Below, one piece after another: positions 1 to 6,430 of a stretch of DNA of 7,143 nucleotides. The translations under genes and the position numbers were made by a program. This stretch comes from an uncultured Erysipelotrichaceae bacterium (GTDB lineage Bacteria; Bacillota_I; Bacilli_A; Erysipelotrichales; Erysipelotrichaceae), in NCBI GenBank assembly GCA_937874965.1, contig CALNCD010000177.1, positions 1-7,143 on the forward strand, in the 5' to 3' direction. Each line of letters starts with the position of its first letter. Within the stretch, counting starts at the first letter, position 1. The notes below the pieces were generated by a model. It was not told the origin of the DNA. It was given only the letters and a program-made list of their open reading frames with translations, and searched no databases.

Positions 1-201
1 AATGGTAATGGTAAAGTTGGCATTCAATGAGCGTTTGACATTGCTCATGATGAAGTAATAGGCTCTTCCGGTTGCGATGATGACTTCTATGCCTTGGTCC
101 TGTAATGTATGAATGGCCTCAACAACCGGTGGATTAATGAATTGTTGTCCCCGGTTGATCAGTGTTCCGTCGATATCGAATATTGCACATTGAATCGTCA
201 T
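1..201 (-). CDS. HAD-family hydrolase (Cof-like phosphatase), N-terminal part, cut by window edge
   Basis: The first 67 residues of a haloacid-dehalogenase-superfamily protein can be read, and the rest lies beyond the left edge. The start is well supported: on the minus strand the ATG follows an AAGGAG site by seven bases. HAD motif I is clear near residues 8-14 (FDIDGTL, with the nucleophile Asp9 and the acid/base Asp11). A later ATGR stretch (residues 43-46) fits motif II with its Thr/Ser. The sequence between them resembles the Cof/IIB group of cytoplasmic sugar-phosphate phosphatases. The cap domain and motifs III and IV are not in the window, so the subclass and substrate remain open. 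It follows the isomerase gene on the same strand after an 86-bp gap that holds a weak hairpin. Read-through from the regulator operon is possible, since no convincing promoter of its own is visible. In this locus it could dephosphorylate a sugar-phosphate intermediate, which is inference. Confidence 0.85.
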   Translation of the reverse strand, partial: MTIQCAIFDIDGTLINRGQQFINPPVVEAIHTLQDQGIEVIIATGRAYYFIMSNVKRSLNANFTITI

Positions 202-260
202 GGTAATTCTCCTTACCTGTATAGTCTAGCACATCTGCACTGGTTTAGGCAGAAGACCAA

Positions 261-288
261 GAAAAAAAGGAAGGTTTAATTCCTTTTC
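261..288 (-). terminator. weak intrinsic-terminator-like hairpin after the isomerase gene
   Basis: On the minus strand an 8-bp perfect stem (AAAAGGAA pairing with TTCCTTTT, 287-280 with 272-265) has a 7-base loop and runs directly into further T residues, giving seven T in a row. It starts within the isomerase stop codon region (stop at 290-288). The stem has only two G-C pairs, so termination is probably partial and the downstream HAD gene may be transcribed by read-through. Confidence 0.45.
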
Positions 289-1202
289 TAGATGATAAAT
301 TGTCTGAGGTAGCGGGTGCTGAGCGTGATTGAGTTCAGGATGCTTTGCTGAGAGTCCTCGTAGGCCTTGTCTTCGATTTCGATACAGGCGTATCCTGTGT
401 AGCCGATATCATTCAAAGCTGAGACATAGCGTGCCCAATCGACATCACCCAACCCAGGAAGTTTGGGCGCCATATACTCCAGCGGATGAGCCATCACGCC
501 GACATTGTCCAATTTTCTGTCGTAAAGGGTAAGATCTTTGAAGTGAACGTGGTAGATGCGTTCTTTGAACTCATAAAGCGGTTTGATGTAATCGATGCGT
601 TGCCAGATGAAATGGGATGGATCATAATTGATGCCTAGATGCTTGTCAGGAAGAATCCTGAAAATTTCACGCCAGATGGAAGGTGTTGTAAAGAGGTTCT
701 TTCCTCCTGGCCATTCATCCTCTGTAAAATACATCGGGCAGTTTTCGATGGCGATATACACATCTCTTTCTTTTGCGTAGTCAAGAATATCCGGCCAGAT
801 TTCCGCAACGATCTTCATGTTTTCTGCGACGCTTTTATGCTGGTCCCGGCCGATAAATGTGTTGACGAGATAAACACCGAGACGGGCGGAAGCATCAATC
901 ACGCACTTGAGATGATTGATTGTTGCAGTTCTAACCGTCAGATCCGGATCCAAAGGATTCGGATAATAGGCAAGGGCGGATATCGCAACATTCTTTTCAG
1001 TGCATTTCTGTTTAATGGCGTGGATATCCGTTTCTGTTAACTGTGTGACATCAATATGGGAAACGCCGGCATAGCGACGTTCAGCCTGTCCATGCGGCCA
1101 GCAGGCAACTTCTACGCATTCCAATCCGCAGTCGGCGGCGGTATCGATCAGCTCATCGAAAGAACTCTGTTCAAGTATGGCACTGACTAATCCTAGTTTC
1201 AT
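288..1202 (-). CDS. Xylose-isomerase-like TIM-barrel sugar (phosphate) isomerase/epimerase
   Basis: A 304-residue cytoplasmic protein of the AP-endonuclease-2/xylose-isomerase-like TIM-barrel family, the fold of IolE, ketose 3-epimerases and many sugar-phosphate isomerases. The barrel strands carry the usual metal-binding acidic and His residues: Glu153 in AIEN, Asp194 in NYDPSH, His220 in HVHFKD and Glu275 in CIEIED. This matches the Glu-Asp-His-Glu tetrad known for ketose 3-epimerases, so the metal site looks intact. Length is normal for the family (about 270-310). The ATG overlaps the TGA of the LacI gene as ATGA, so the two are probably translationally coupled and co-transcribed. It differs clearly from the other TIM barrel of this window (3602-4426), being longer, with a WPGGKN insertion and a DPSHF rather than DTANA metal loop. 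The two are therefore likely to perform different steps. Substrate unknown; lyase, isomerase, epimerase and dehydratase activities all occur in this fold. Confidence 0.9.
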   Translation of the reverse strand: MKLGLVSAILEQSSFDELIDTAADCGLECVEVACWPHGQAERRYAGVSHIDVTQLTETDIHAIKQKCTEKNVAISALAYYPNPLDPDLTVRTATINHLKCVIDASARLGVYLVNTFIGRDQHKSVAENMKIVAEIWPDILDYAKERDVYIAIENCPMYFTEDEWPGGKNLFTTPSIWREIFRILPDKHLGINYDPSHFIWQRIDYIKPLYEFKERIYHVHFKDLTLYDRKLDNVGVMAHPLEYMAPKLPGLGDVDWARYVSALNDIGYTGYACIEIEDKAYEDSQQSILNSITLSTRYLRQFII

Positions 1203-2245
1203 GATTGTTCTCCTTTGTTTTTAGAAATCATAAGCGGTGTTGAATCCCGGACAATCAATTCGGTCTCCAGAAAGATCTGCTTGGTTAATGTATCCGGGTT
1301 GTTGATTTTCTCGACCAGAAGCTCACAGGACTGATACCCCAATTGATAATTCGGCTGATCGATGGTTGTTAGCGAGGGATCGGTCATTGTGGAAAGTTCG
1401 ATATTATCGAAGCCGATGATCGCAACATCCTCAGGAACACGGAGTCCTTTTTTCTTGCATGCCTTTAAAGCACCGATCGCGAAAACATCAGAGATGCAAA
1501 GCAAGGCATCTGGCCGCTCTTCCAGCCCCAGCAAGTACAAGGCATTGGAATAGCCCAGCCCATAGTTGACGGATGAAAGACGAACGATCATATGCTCGTT
1601 GATGGTGTAACCTGAATCCTGCATTGCCTCTTTGAATCCGGCTTCCCGTTTTTTGGCGTAATTATGCGAGTGATTGGAATTGATGAAACCGATTTTGCTG
1701 CGGCCGCAGGATAAGAGGTAGTTGGTCGCCTTGTAAATGGCATCCTTGTCATCGATGGCGACATAGGGGATGTTCATCTCTTCAATGTATTCAGAACAGA
1801 AGACGATTGGACAGCGATAATTGAGCTGGTCGGTAATTTTCTTAAGCTGTGCACTGGTGACGGATGAAAGAAAGACGACACCGGCAAACCGCTGAGCCTT
1901 CAGGACGGATTCGTAGTCTGAAAACTCCGTATAAATCTGCTTCGTCTGCAGCAACAGGACGTCGTAGCCGTATTTTAAGGCAGAGTTCTGGATGCCGTCG
2001 ATGACCGGAACATTGAAAGGATTCTTCAGTTCGGTTACGCAAACCAGGATGGTTTTGCTGTCATTATCCGAGAGGAGGTTTCCTTTGCGGATTTCAAAAC
2101 CGACATCTTCGATGACTTTCAGTACTTTTTGCTTGGTGCCTTCTTTGACTTTGTCTTTACCGTTGATGATCCGTGAAACGGTAGCGGTTGAAACGTTGGA
2201 AAGGCGGGCAACATCTTCAATCGTCGGTTTGTTTTTTTTCTGCAT
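1199..2245 (-). CDS. LacI-family transcriptional regulator, probable local repressor
   Basis: A 348-residue regulator of the LacI/GalR family. Residues 8-30 form the N-terminal helix-turn-helix (TIEDVARLSNVSTATVSRII), and residues from about 65 form a periplasmic-binding-protein-like effector domain ending with the typical DALLCISD, IIGFDN and LTTIDQP blocks. Length is that of the family. The usual hinge-helix sequence (PNxxARxL) is not present; residues 51-60 read EIRKGNLLSD instead, at the same overall spacing, so operator contacts in the minor groove may differ. The start is supported by AGGAGG four bases upstream of the ATG. It is the first gene of the minus-strand operon and overlaps the isomerase gene by four bases. 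Its position beside a divergent promoter suggests that it controls both arms in response to a sugar or pathway intermediate, and that it represses itself. The effector cannot be named. Confidence 0.93.
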   Translation of the reverse strand: MQKKNKPTIEDVARLSNVSTATVSRIINGKDKVKEGTKQKVLKVIEDVGFEIRKGNLLSDNDSKTILVCVTELKNPFNVPVIDGIQNSALKYGYDVLLLQTKQIYTEFSDYESVLKAQRFAGVVFLSSVTSAQLKKITDQLNYRCPIVFCSEYIEEMNIPYVAIDDKDAIYKATNYLLSCGRSKIGFINSNHSHNYAKKREAGFKEAMQDSGYTINEHMIVRLSSVNYGLGYSNALYLLGLEERPDALLCISDVFAIGALKACKKKGLRVPEDVAIIGFDNIELSTMTDPSLTTIDQPNYQLGYQSCELLVEKINNPDTLTKQIFLETELIVRDSTPLMISKNKGEQS

Positions 2246-2274
2246 GCAACCTCCTGAATGACATCTTTAGAATT

Positions 2275-2303
2275 ACTATACGTGATAATGTATGAAATAT
2301 CAA
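2275..2303 (-). promoter_or_regulatory. sigma-A-type promoter of the LacI-isomerase operon
   Basis: On the minus strand, TTGATA (2303-2298) and TATAGT (2280-2275) are separated by exactly 17 bp, with five of six bases matching consensus in each box. The predicted transcription start is near 2268, about 23 bases before the regulator ATG at 2245. An A+T-rich stretch lies directly upstream. The start point is inference from box spacing. Confidence 0.72.
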
Positions 2304-2305
2304 GA

Positions 2306-2324
2306 TTTACATTAAACTTTACAT
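2306..2324. repeat. direct repeat TTTACAT, 12-bp period, upstream of the LacI promoter
   Basis: Two exact copies of TTTACAT begin at 2306 and 2318, about one helical turn apart (12 bp). They lie just upstream of the -35 box of the regulator promoter, roughly -38 to -56 from its predicted start. The placement suits an activator site or an A+T-rich UP-like element. Related TTTAC strings recur at 2406, 2444 and 5419. The region is A+T-rich, so chance recurrence is a real alternative. Confidence 0.35.
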
Positions 2325-2383
2325 CATTTAGTTGAGTGTTTCACAAGATTCTAAATAAACAGTGGAATTTATCCGATATATTC

Positions 2384-2413
2384 TTGACATAAACCTCTGT
2401 AAGGGTTTACTAT
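2384..2413 (+). promoter_or_regulatory. sigma-A-type promoter of the right-arm catabolic/transport operon
   Basis: A perfect TTGACA (2384-2389) is followed after 18 bp by TACTAT (2408-2413, four of six matches). The predicted start is near 2420, giving a leader of about 50 bases before the ATG at 2469. It is the only strong plus-strand promoter seen ahead of the oxidoreductase gene, and it would serve the whole right arm. Confidence 0.65.
2390..2409. promoter_or_regulatory. candidate operator: TAAACC-N8-GGTTTA inverted repeat inside the promoter
   Basis: Perfect 6-bp arms TAAACC (2390-2395) and GGTTTA (2404-2409) span 20 bp and fill the spacer between the -35 and -10 boxes. A protein bound here would block RNA polymerase directly. 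The overall length suits a LacI-family dimer, but the centre lacks the usual CpG. Which regulator binds is inference. Confidence 0.45.
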
Positions 2414-2423
2414 TGGGTTGTGT

Positions 2424-2441
2424 TTAATGTACGAAAATTAA
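2424..2441. promoter_or_regulatory. candidate LacI-type operator with CpG centre at the predicted transcription start
   Basis: An 18-bp imperfect palindrome has arms TTAAT (2424-2428) and ATTAA (2437-2441) around an exact CG centre (2432-2433). A central CpG and this length are typical of LacI/GalR operators. It lies just downstream of the predicted start near 2420, a position that would block initiation or early elongation. Symmetry is incomplete in the inner positions, so it competes with the spacer repeat at 2390-2409 as the main operator. Confidence 0.42.
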
Positions 2442-2468
2442 TATTTACAGTAAAAAGGAGTGTAGTTA

Positions 2469-3592
2469 ATGAATAAAATGATCAATGTTGCGGTTGTCGG
2501 AACGGGTTTTATTGGAAAACAACATCTCGAAGCCTTGGCTCGTCTCCCGTATATCCGGGTGGTTGCGGTTGTGGAAAGCAATCCGAAACATGCGGAAGCC
2601 TTCAAGCAGAATTATGCGATTGATCATGTCTTCTCTTTCATTGATGAGCTCTATTCGCTGGATGAATTGGATGCTGTCCATATTTGTACGCCGAATGCGT
2701 TGCATTACCCGATGGCCAAATCGGTTCTGGAGCATCATTATCATGTTTTCTGTGAAAAGCCGTTGTCTCTGACAGCCTGCGAAGCCAAGGAACTCACAGC
2801 GCTTGCGCAGCAACAAGGTAAAGTCTGTGCGGTCAATCTGAACTATCGCAGCAATGCTATGGTCCGGGAGCTAAAGGCCAGGATCGATGATGGCAGTCTT
2901 GGGGATATACTGTTTATGAAAGGTGAGTATATTCAGGATTGGCTAATGTTTGATACGGATTACGATTGGCACTTTGATCCGAAACTGGTCGGCGCATCCC
3001 GCACTGTTGCAGATATCGGCACGCATCTGTTTGATTTGATTCAGTTCGTGAGTTCACAGCGGATTGTTGCTGTCAATGCCCAGTTGATTCAGGTGTATCC
3101 TGAGCGGATTAAGCGAGAAGCTCGGGGAGAGACCTTTGATCAGTCCTATGGAGATGCACGTGAATCCGTACCGGTCGTTAATGAAGATGCTGCCATTATT
3201 ATGGCATTTCCATGACCCTTTCCCAGATCACAGGAGGATATAAAAATGGACTTGAGCTCTGTGTGAGCGGTTCAAAGCAGTCCTTGACGTGGGCGCAGGA
3301 GCGAGCTGACCGTTTGCTGATCGGCAAGCGTGAGGTTGGTAATGAAGAACTATATGCAGATGGGAAATACCTGCATCCAGAAGTAAAGCGGTTCATTACA
3401 TTGCCCAATGGGCATGCAGTGGGCTGGGCGGATGCCTTTAAGAATTCGCTGAATGAATTCTACCAGGGAATTCTGCATCCTGATCTGGCACAGGGGTCTT
3501 CTGTGGATTTTGAAAAAGGCTATGAGTTGATGAAGCTGGTTGAAGCAACGCTGCGCTCTCATCATGAGAAACGATGGATTGACATTGATTAG
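2469..3592 (+). pseudogene. Gfo/Idh/MocA-family NAD(P)-dependent oxidoreductase, interrupted by a frameshift near 3210
   Basis: The N-terminal part (2469-3215, 248 residues) has the Rossmann GxGxxG at residues 11-16 (GTGFIG), the HICTPN block, the catalytic EKP at 96-98 and the DIGTHLFDL block with Asp182 and His186, all typical of sugar/polyol dehydrogenases such as inositol 2-dehydrogenase relatives. Translation stops at TGA 3213-3215. The rest of the same family domain (TLSQITGGYKN through the C terminus) continues in the -1 frame from 3212 to 3592. Joined, the two give about 374 residues, but a conserved turn (normally NGxxGS, about six residues) is missing between AFP and MTLSQ. This suggests loss of about 19 bp, perhaps between TTCC repeats. 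The start ATG at 2469 has AAGGAG eight bases upstream; ATG 2478 is the alternative. Because ATG 3212 overlaps the TGA as ATGA, a reinitiated split protein is conceivable, though no SD precedes it. Without repair the enzyme is probably inactive. Confidence 0.8.
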
Positions 3593-3601
3593 GAGGAAGC
3601 C

Positions 3602-4426
3602 ATGAAACGTATTATCGCAGTGAACAGCAATTGTTATCACGGGTTTCCGATTGAGGAAGCGTTAGAGCGTATTGCGGCTGCGGGATTCCGTGCAGTCGAG
3701 CTCACCGCAACCAAAGGGTGGACCGAACATGTTTTCCCGACCATGCCCTTTCGGTCGTTGCTTACGATTAAGCAGCAGATCAAACAGCTTGGATTGCAGG
3801 TCGTTGCCATGAGCGGGCATACTAATCTGATGGATGCAGCCCGGTTGGATGATTTCGTTGCAAATATTCATCTGGCTCATTTCATGGAAGCGCCGATTAT
3901 CGTGACTTCGGTTGGGGAAGCACATCTCAGTGACGAAGAGGTCAGCAGTGATGAGGTTGTGGTCAAGCATGTCCATCAGCTGATTCCCTTGCTTGAATCA
4001 TTGGATATGATGCTGGTGATTGAGAACCATGGCGAGCATGGCAGCGGACATAGAATCAGACAGATTATTGACAAGGTTGATCATCCGCGGGTTAAGCTGA
4101 ATTATGATACGGCCAACGCGGTATTCTATGGGGATTTGGATGTGGTGGATGACTTTGTTGAGTCCTTGGCGGATATTGCCTACATTCATCTGAAGGACAA
4201 GGCCGGAGCAAAACGGGAGTGGAATTTTCCTGCACTTTCGCAAGGTGATTTGCCCCTTGGGAAATTGCTCTCAATTCTGGAAGAAAGTGCGAATCCTTCG
4301 CCCTTGAGTCTGGAAATCGAGTTTACGACTGCGGGAGCATCATCCATTGATGAAGTCGATCAGGCTTTGCGTATTTCACGGGATTATCTGATTTCTCTGG
4401 GCTATGAGGGATTCAATCATGATTAA
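3602..4426 (+). CDS. Xylose-isomerase-like TIM-barrel sugar isomerase/epimerase (second copy)
   Basis: An intact 274-residue TIM-barrel protein of the sugar-phosphate isomerase/epimerase family (AP-endonuclease-2 fold), presumably cytoplasmic. Predicted metal ligands follow the family pattern: Glu141 in VIENHGE, Asp169 in LNYDTAN, His196 in YIHLKDK and Glu238 in LSLEIEF. The DTANA loop and KDKAG block resemble isomerases found beside Gfo/Idh/MocA dehydrogenases, such as the IolE/IolI group. The start is supported by AGGAGG, which overlaps the stop codon of the preceding oxidoreductase and lies five bases before the ATG. Its end overlaps the next oxidoreductase start by eight bases, so the three genes form a tight operon. 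It could rearrange or dehydrate the keto product made by one of the dehydrogenases. The exact reaction is not determinable from the motifs. Confidence 0.9.
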   Translation: MKRIIAVNSNCYHGFPIEEALERIAAAGFRAVELTATKGWTEHVFPTMPFRSLLTIKQQIKQLGLQVVAMSGHTNLMDAARLDDFVANIHLAHFMEAPIIVTSVGEAHLSDEEVSSDEVVVKHVHQLIPLLESLDMMLVIENHGEHGSGHRIRQIIDKVDHPRVKLNYDTANAVFYGDLDVVDDFVESLADIAYIHLKDKAGAKREWNFPALSQGDLPLGKLLSILEESANPSPLSLEIEFTTAGASSIDEVDQALRISRDYLISLGYEGFNHD

Positions 4427-5407
4427 TATCGCATTGGTGGGTGCAGGTGGAATGGGCAGTGTCCATTACGCCAACTATCTGGAAATTGAAAACTGCCGAG
4501 TTGTGGCGATCGTGGGATTAGGGGAGCGAGACCGTGCCAAGGCAAGCGAGTGGTCCGTTCCTTGTTTTGAATCCATCACCCAGTGCTTGGAAAGCGTACC
4601 GGTAAATTCCCATTGCTGGAGTTCTTCACTGATGTGGATATCTGTACACCGACCTTCCTGCATGAATCCCAAGTGCGTGAAGCCCTGAGTTATCCTTGTT
4701 CTGTGATTTGCGAGAAACCTTTGACATTCAAGGCTGCAATCGCTCGGGAACTCTTTGATTTAGCCAGGATAAATGGGGTTCACCTTTATGTCGCCCATGT
4801 TGTCCGTTTTATGAAAGAAGCCATCCTGGTTCGCCGTCTCATTGAAGAGGAAACCTACGGCAAGGTCCTTGATGCGCAGTTCAAACGGTTATCGGCTGTT
4901 CCTGAATGGGCAGCAGGCGGTTGGCTGTTTGATCCATTGAAAAGCGGCTTGCTTCCCTATGATCTGCACATTCATGATTTAGATTTGATCATCAGCTTAT
5001 TCGGTACACCGGATGCTTTTGAATCCTATATGAGTCATGCTGCGTACGATTTCGGGGAACATCTGGTGATGAATTATACAATAGGCAATAAGCGTATTAT
5101 CGCAGAGGCCGGATGGCTGAATGCATTGATACCGTTCACGGTGGAGTGGTTCATTTATTTTGAGCGGGGCTACCTTGTCTATCGCAACGACGTGCTTATC
5201 GTCTATCCTTCCGAGGGTGAAGAGGTTCACTATCCCTTGGCCGATGATGTCCTGATCAGTACCGGTATCAACGTTCCTGCGACCGGTATGTATTATCGGG
5301 AACTGTCGCACTTTGTATCGTGTCTTACTGAACAGCGGGATTCTGAGATTATCGGTGCAGATCAGGTTATTGCGGCACTGGCGGTCTTGGAAAAGATTAC
5401 ACTTTAA
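4419..5407 (+). pseudogene. second Gfo/Idh/MocA-family oxidoreductase, frameshifted near 4602-4606
   Basis: The first 61 or so residues from ATG 4419 read as a Rossmann start (INIALVGAGGMGSVHYANYL) and run to ESVP. The frame then diverges into a non-homologous tail that ends at 4688. From about 4604 the -1 frame carries the remainder of the family: DVDICTPTFLH, the catalytic EKPLTF and the PYDLHIHDLDL block with its Asp and His, ending at TAA 5405-5407. Adding one base gives exactly 990 nt, or 329 residues, the normal family length, so a single-base loss explains everything; loss of one A from the A run at 4604-4606 would read VPVKFPLLEF. The start at 4419 has GAGGG eight bases upstream and fits the family N terminus better than ATG 4404. 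A GTG at 4583 opens the downstream frame but would omit the NAD-binding fold. It differs from the first oxidoreductase and is not a recent duplicate of it. Confidence 0.82.
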
Positions 5408-5417
5408 TTCGGGTTAA

Positions 5418-5436
5418 ATTTACGCCATGCGTAAGT
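5418..5436. repeat. inverted repeat TTACGC-CAT-GCGTAA ahead of the binding-protein gene
   Basis: Perfect 6-bp arms (5420-5425 and 5429-5434) with a 3-base centre lie in the 64-bp gap between the second oxidoreductase and the lipoprotein gene; a G-T step and an A-T pair extend it to 5418-5436. As RNA it makes a tight hairpin with no T run, so it is a poor terminator. As DNA it could be an operator for a weak internal promoter (TATAGA at 5440 without a clear -35), or an RNA processing site that raises binding-protein expression. Confidence 0.35.
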
Positions 5437-5471
5437 AACTATAGAGATGAAACATCTAACAAGGAGGTAGA

Positions 5472-6422
5472 ATGAAAAAGTTCACGAAGATGTTGATTAT
5501 TATGGCAGTTGCTTTTGGATTGGTCGCTTGCGGCAGCAAGTCTTCAGGTTCAACGAGTGATGGAAAGTACAAGATCGGTATTCTTGCTCCGGCAGTCACT
5601 CATGGTTGGGTTGCAGCAGTTGCGTATTATGCGGAGAACCAGGCCAAAGCGTTAAGTGCTGAAGTCGAGTATAAAATCTATACCAGTAATAATGCTTCTG
5701 AAATGACAACCCAGCTGGATGATCTGAAGACCTGGGGTGCTCAGGCAATTGTTGCCTTTCCGCAATGGGAAGGAATGGAAGTTCCGATTAAAGAAGCCAT
5801 TGATGCAGGGATAAAAGTTGTTAACTTCGATATCGAAATTAATGCAGATGGTGTTTATCGGGTTACAGGTGACAATGAACAGATGGGTGTTGAAGGGGCC
5901 AAGTATATCGTTTCCAAAATAGGAACAGAAGGAACAGTGGTCATCCTTGATGTTCCGACATCCGGTTCAGTTGCTGAACTTCGCAAGAAAGGTTTTACGG
6001 AAACGATGGCACAGATTGCGCCAAATGTAAAATTGCTGACGTATGCAACTTTGTTTACGCGTGAAGCCGGTTTATCGGATATGTCTGATATTCTAACGGC
6101 CAATGCCAAGATCGATGCGGTATTCTCGATGGATGATGAGACTTCAATCGGGGCTCTCCAGGCCATTTCTGAAGCGAAACGCACAGATATCAAGGCAATC
6201 ACAGGCGGTGGCGGCAGCCAAGAATATTTCAAGATGATGCCTGAAAACGAAAGCATCTGGATTGCTTCGGCTTTGTACAGCCCGGATATGGTCGCGGATG
6301 CCGTTGATGTCGCTTTGAAGGTGCTTAAGGGCGAATCGGCAGAGAAAGTCACGATTGTTCCGACAGAAATCGTTGACCGTACGAATTATAAGGATCACTT
6401 AGACGCAAATTCACCATACTAG
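5472..6422 (+). CDS. Sugar ABC transporter substrate-binding lipoprotein (ribose/type-1 periplasmic-binding family)
   Basis: A 316-residue extracellular lipoprotein that would capture the sugar for an ABC importer. Residues 1-20 are a lipoprotein signal peptide: a KKFTK basic start, a hydrophobic core and the lipobox LVAC with Cys20 as the lipidated residue. A Ser/Gly-rich linker follows, and from residue 33 the type-1 binding fold of the RbsB/Peripla_BP_4 group begins (YKIGILAP, IVAFPQWEGM, VVNFDIEI, VTGDNEQMG, AVFSMDDETSIGALQAI). A TGGGGSQ loop and the C-terminal KVLKGESAEKVTIVPTEIV strand match the domain crossover region of this family. Length is typical. The start follows AAGGAGG by four bases. 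It sits 64 bp after the dehydrogenase gene and is followed by a stem-loop and then the ABC ATPase gene. The ligand is probably a pentose, hexose, polyol or inositol-like compound, not determinable by eye. Confidence 0.93.
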   Translation: MKKFTKMLIIMAVAFGLVACGSKSSGSTSDGKYKIGILAPAVTHGWVAAVAYYAENQAKALSAEVEYKIYTSNNASEMTTQLDDLKTWGAQAIVAFPQWEGMEVPIKEAIDAGIKVVNFDIEINADGVYRVTGDNEQMGVEGAKYIVSKIGTEGTVVILDVPTSGSVAELRKKGFTETMAQIAPNVKLLTYATLFTREAGLSDMSDILTANAKIDAVFSMDDETSIGALQAISEAKRTDIKAITGGGGSQEYFKMMPENESIWIASALYSPDMVADAVDVALKVLKGESAEKVTIVPTEIVDRTNYKDHLDANSPY

Positions 6423-6430
6423 GAATGTAG

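Noticed and set aside
202..260. A separate promoter for the HAD gene
   Set aside because: TATACA-like boxes exist but lie too close to the start codon or lack any acceptable -35 box at 16-19 bp.
639..1040. A 133-codon plus-strand open frame opposite the first isomerase
   Set aside because: It overlaps a well-supported TIM-barrel gene, its Cys/His/Arg-rich composition is typical of antisense frames, and no RBS was seen.
2332..2347. GTG-TTT-CAC small palindrome between the two promoters
   Set aside because: Arms are only three bases with mismatched extension, which is expected by chance in this A+T-rich region.
2246..2468. A CcpA catabolite-responsive (cre) site
   Set aside because: No 14-bp stretch fits the TGWAANCGNTNWCA pattern well; the CpG-centred palindrome at 2424-2441 departs from it at several fixed positions.
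4404..4418. Earlier ATG at 4404 as start of the second oxidoreductase
   Set aside because: The GAGGG site lies at 4406-4410, inside that extension, and the family N terminus begins at INIALVG just after ATG 4419.
4596..4612. Programmed -1 ribosomal frameshift signal
   Set aside because: The junction GTAAATTCCC has no X-XXY-YYZ slippery heptamer and no clear downstream pseudoknot was seen by eye.
4583..5407. The GTG-initiated 274-codon frame as an independent intact enzyme
   Set aside because: It would lack the Rossmann NAD-binding start, which is present immediately upstream in another frame; a single missing base explains the split better.
5855..6352. A 165-codon open frame on the minus strand opposite the binding-protein gene
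   Set aside because: It is fully inside the lipoprotein gene, shows no recognisable motif and has low-complexity Ser/Ala/Val composition typical of a shadow frame.
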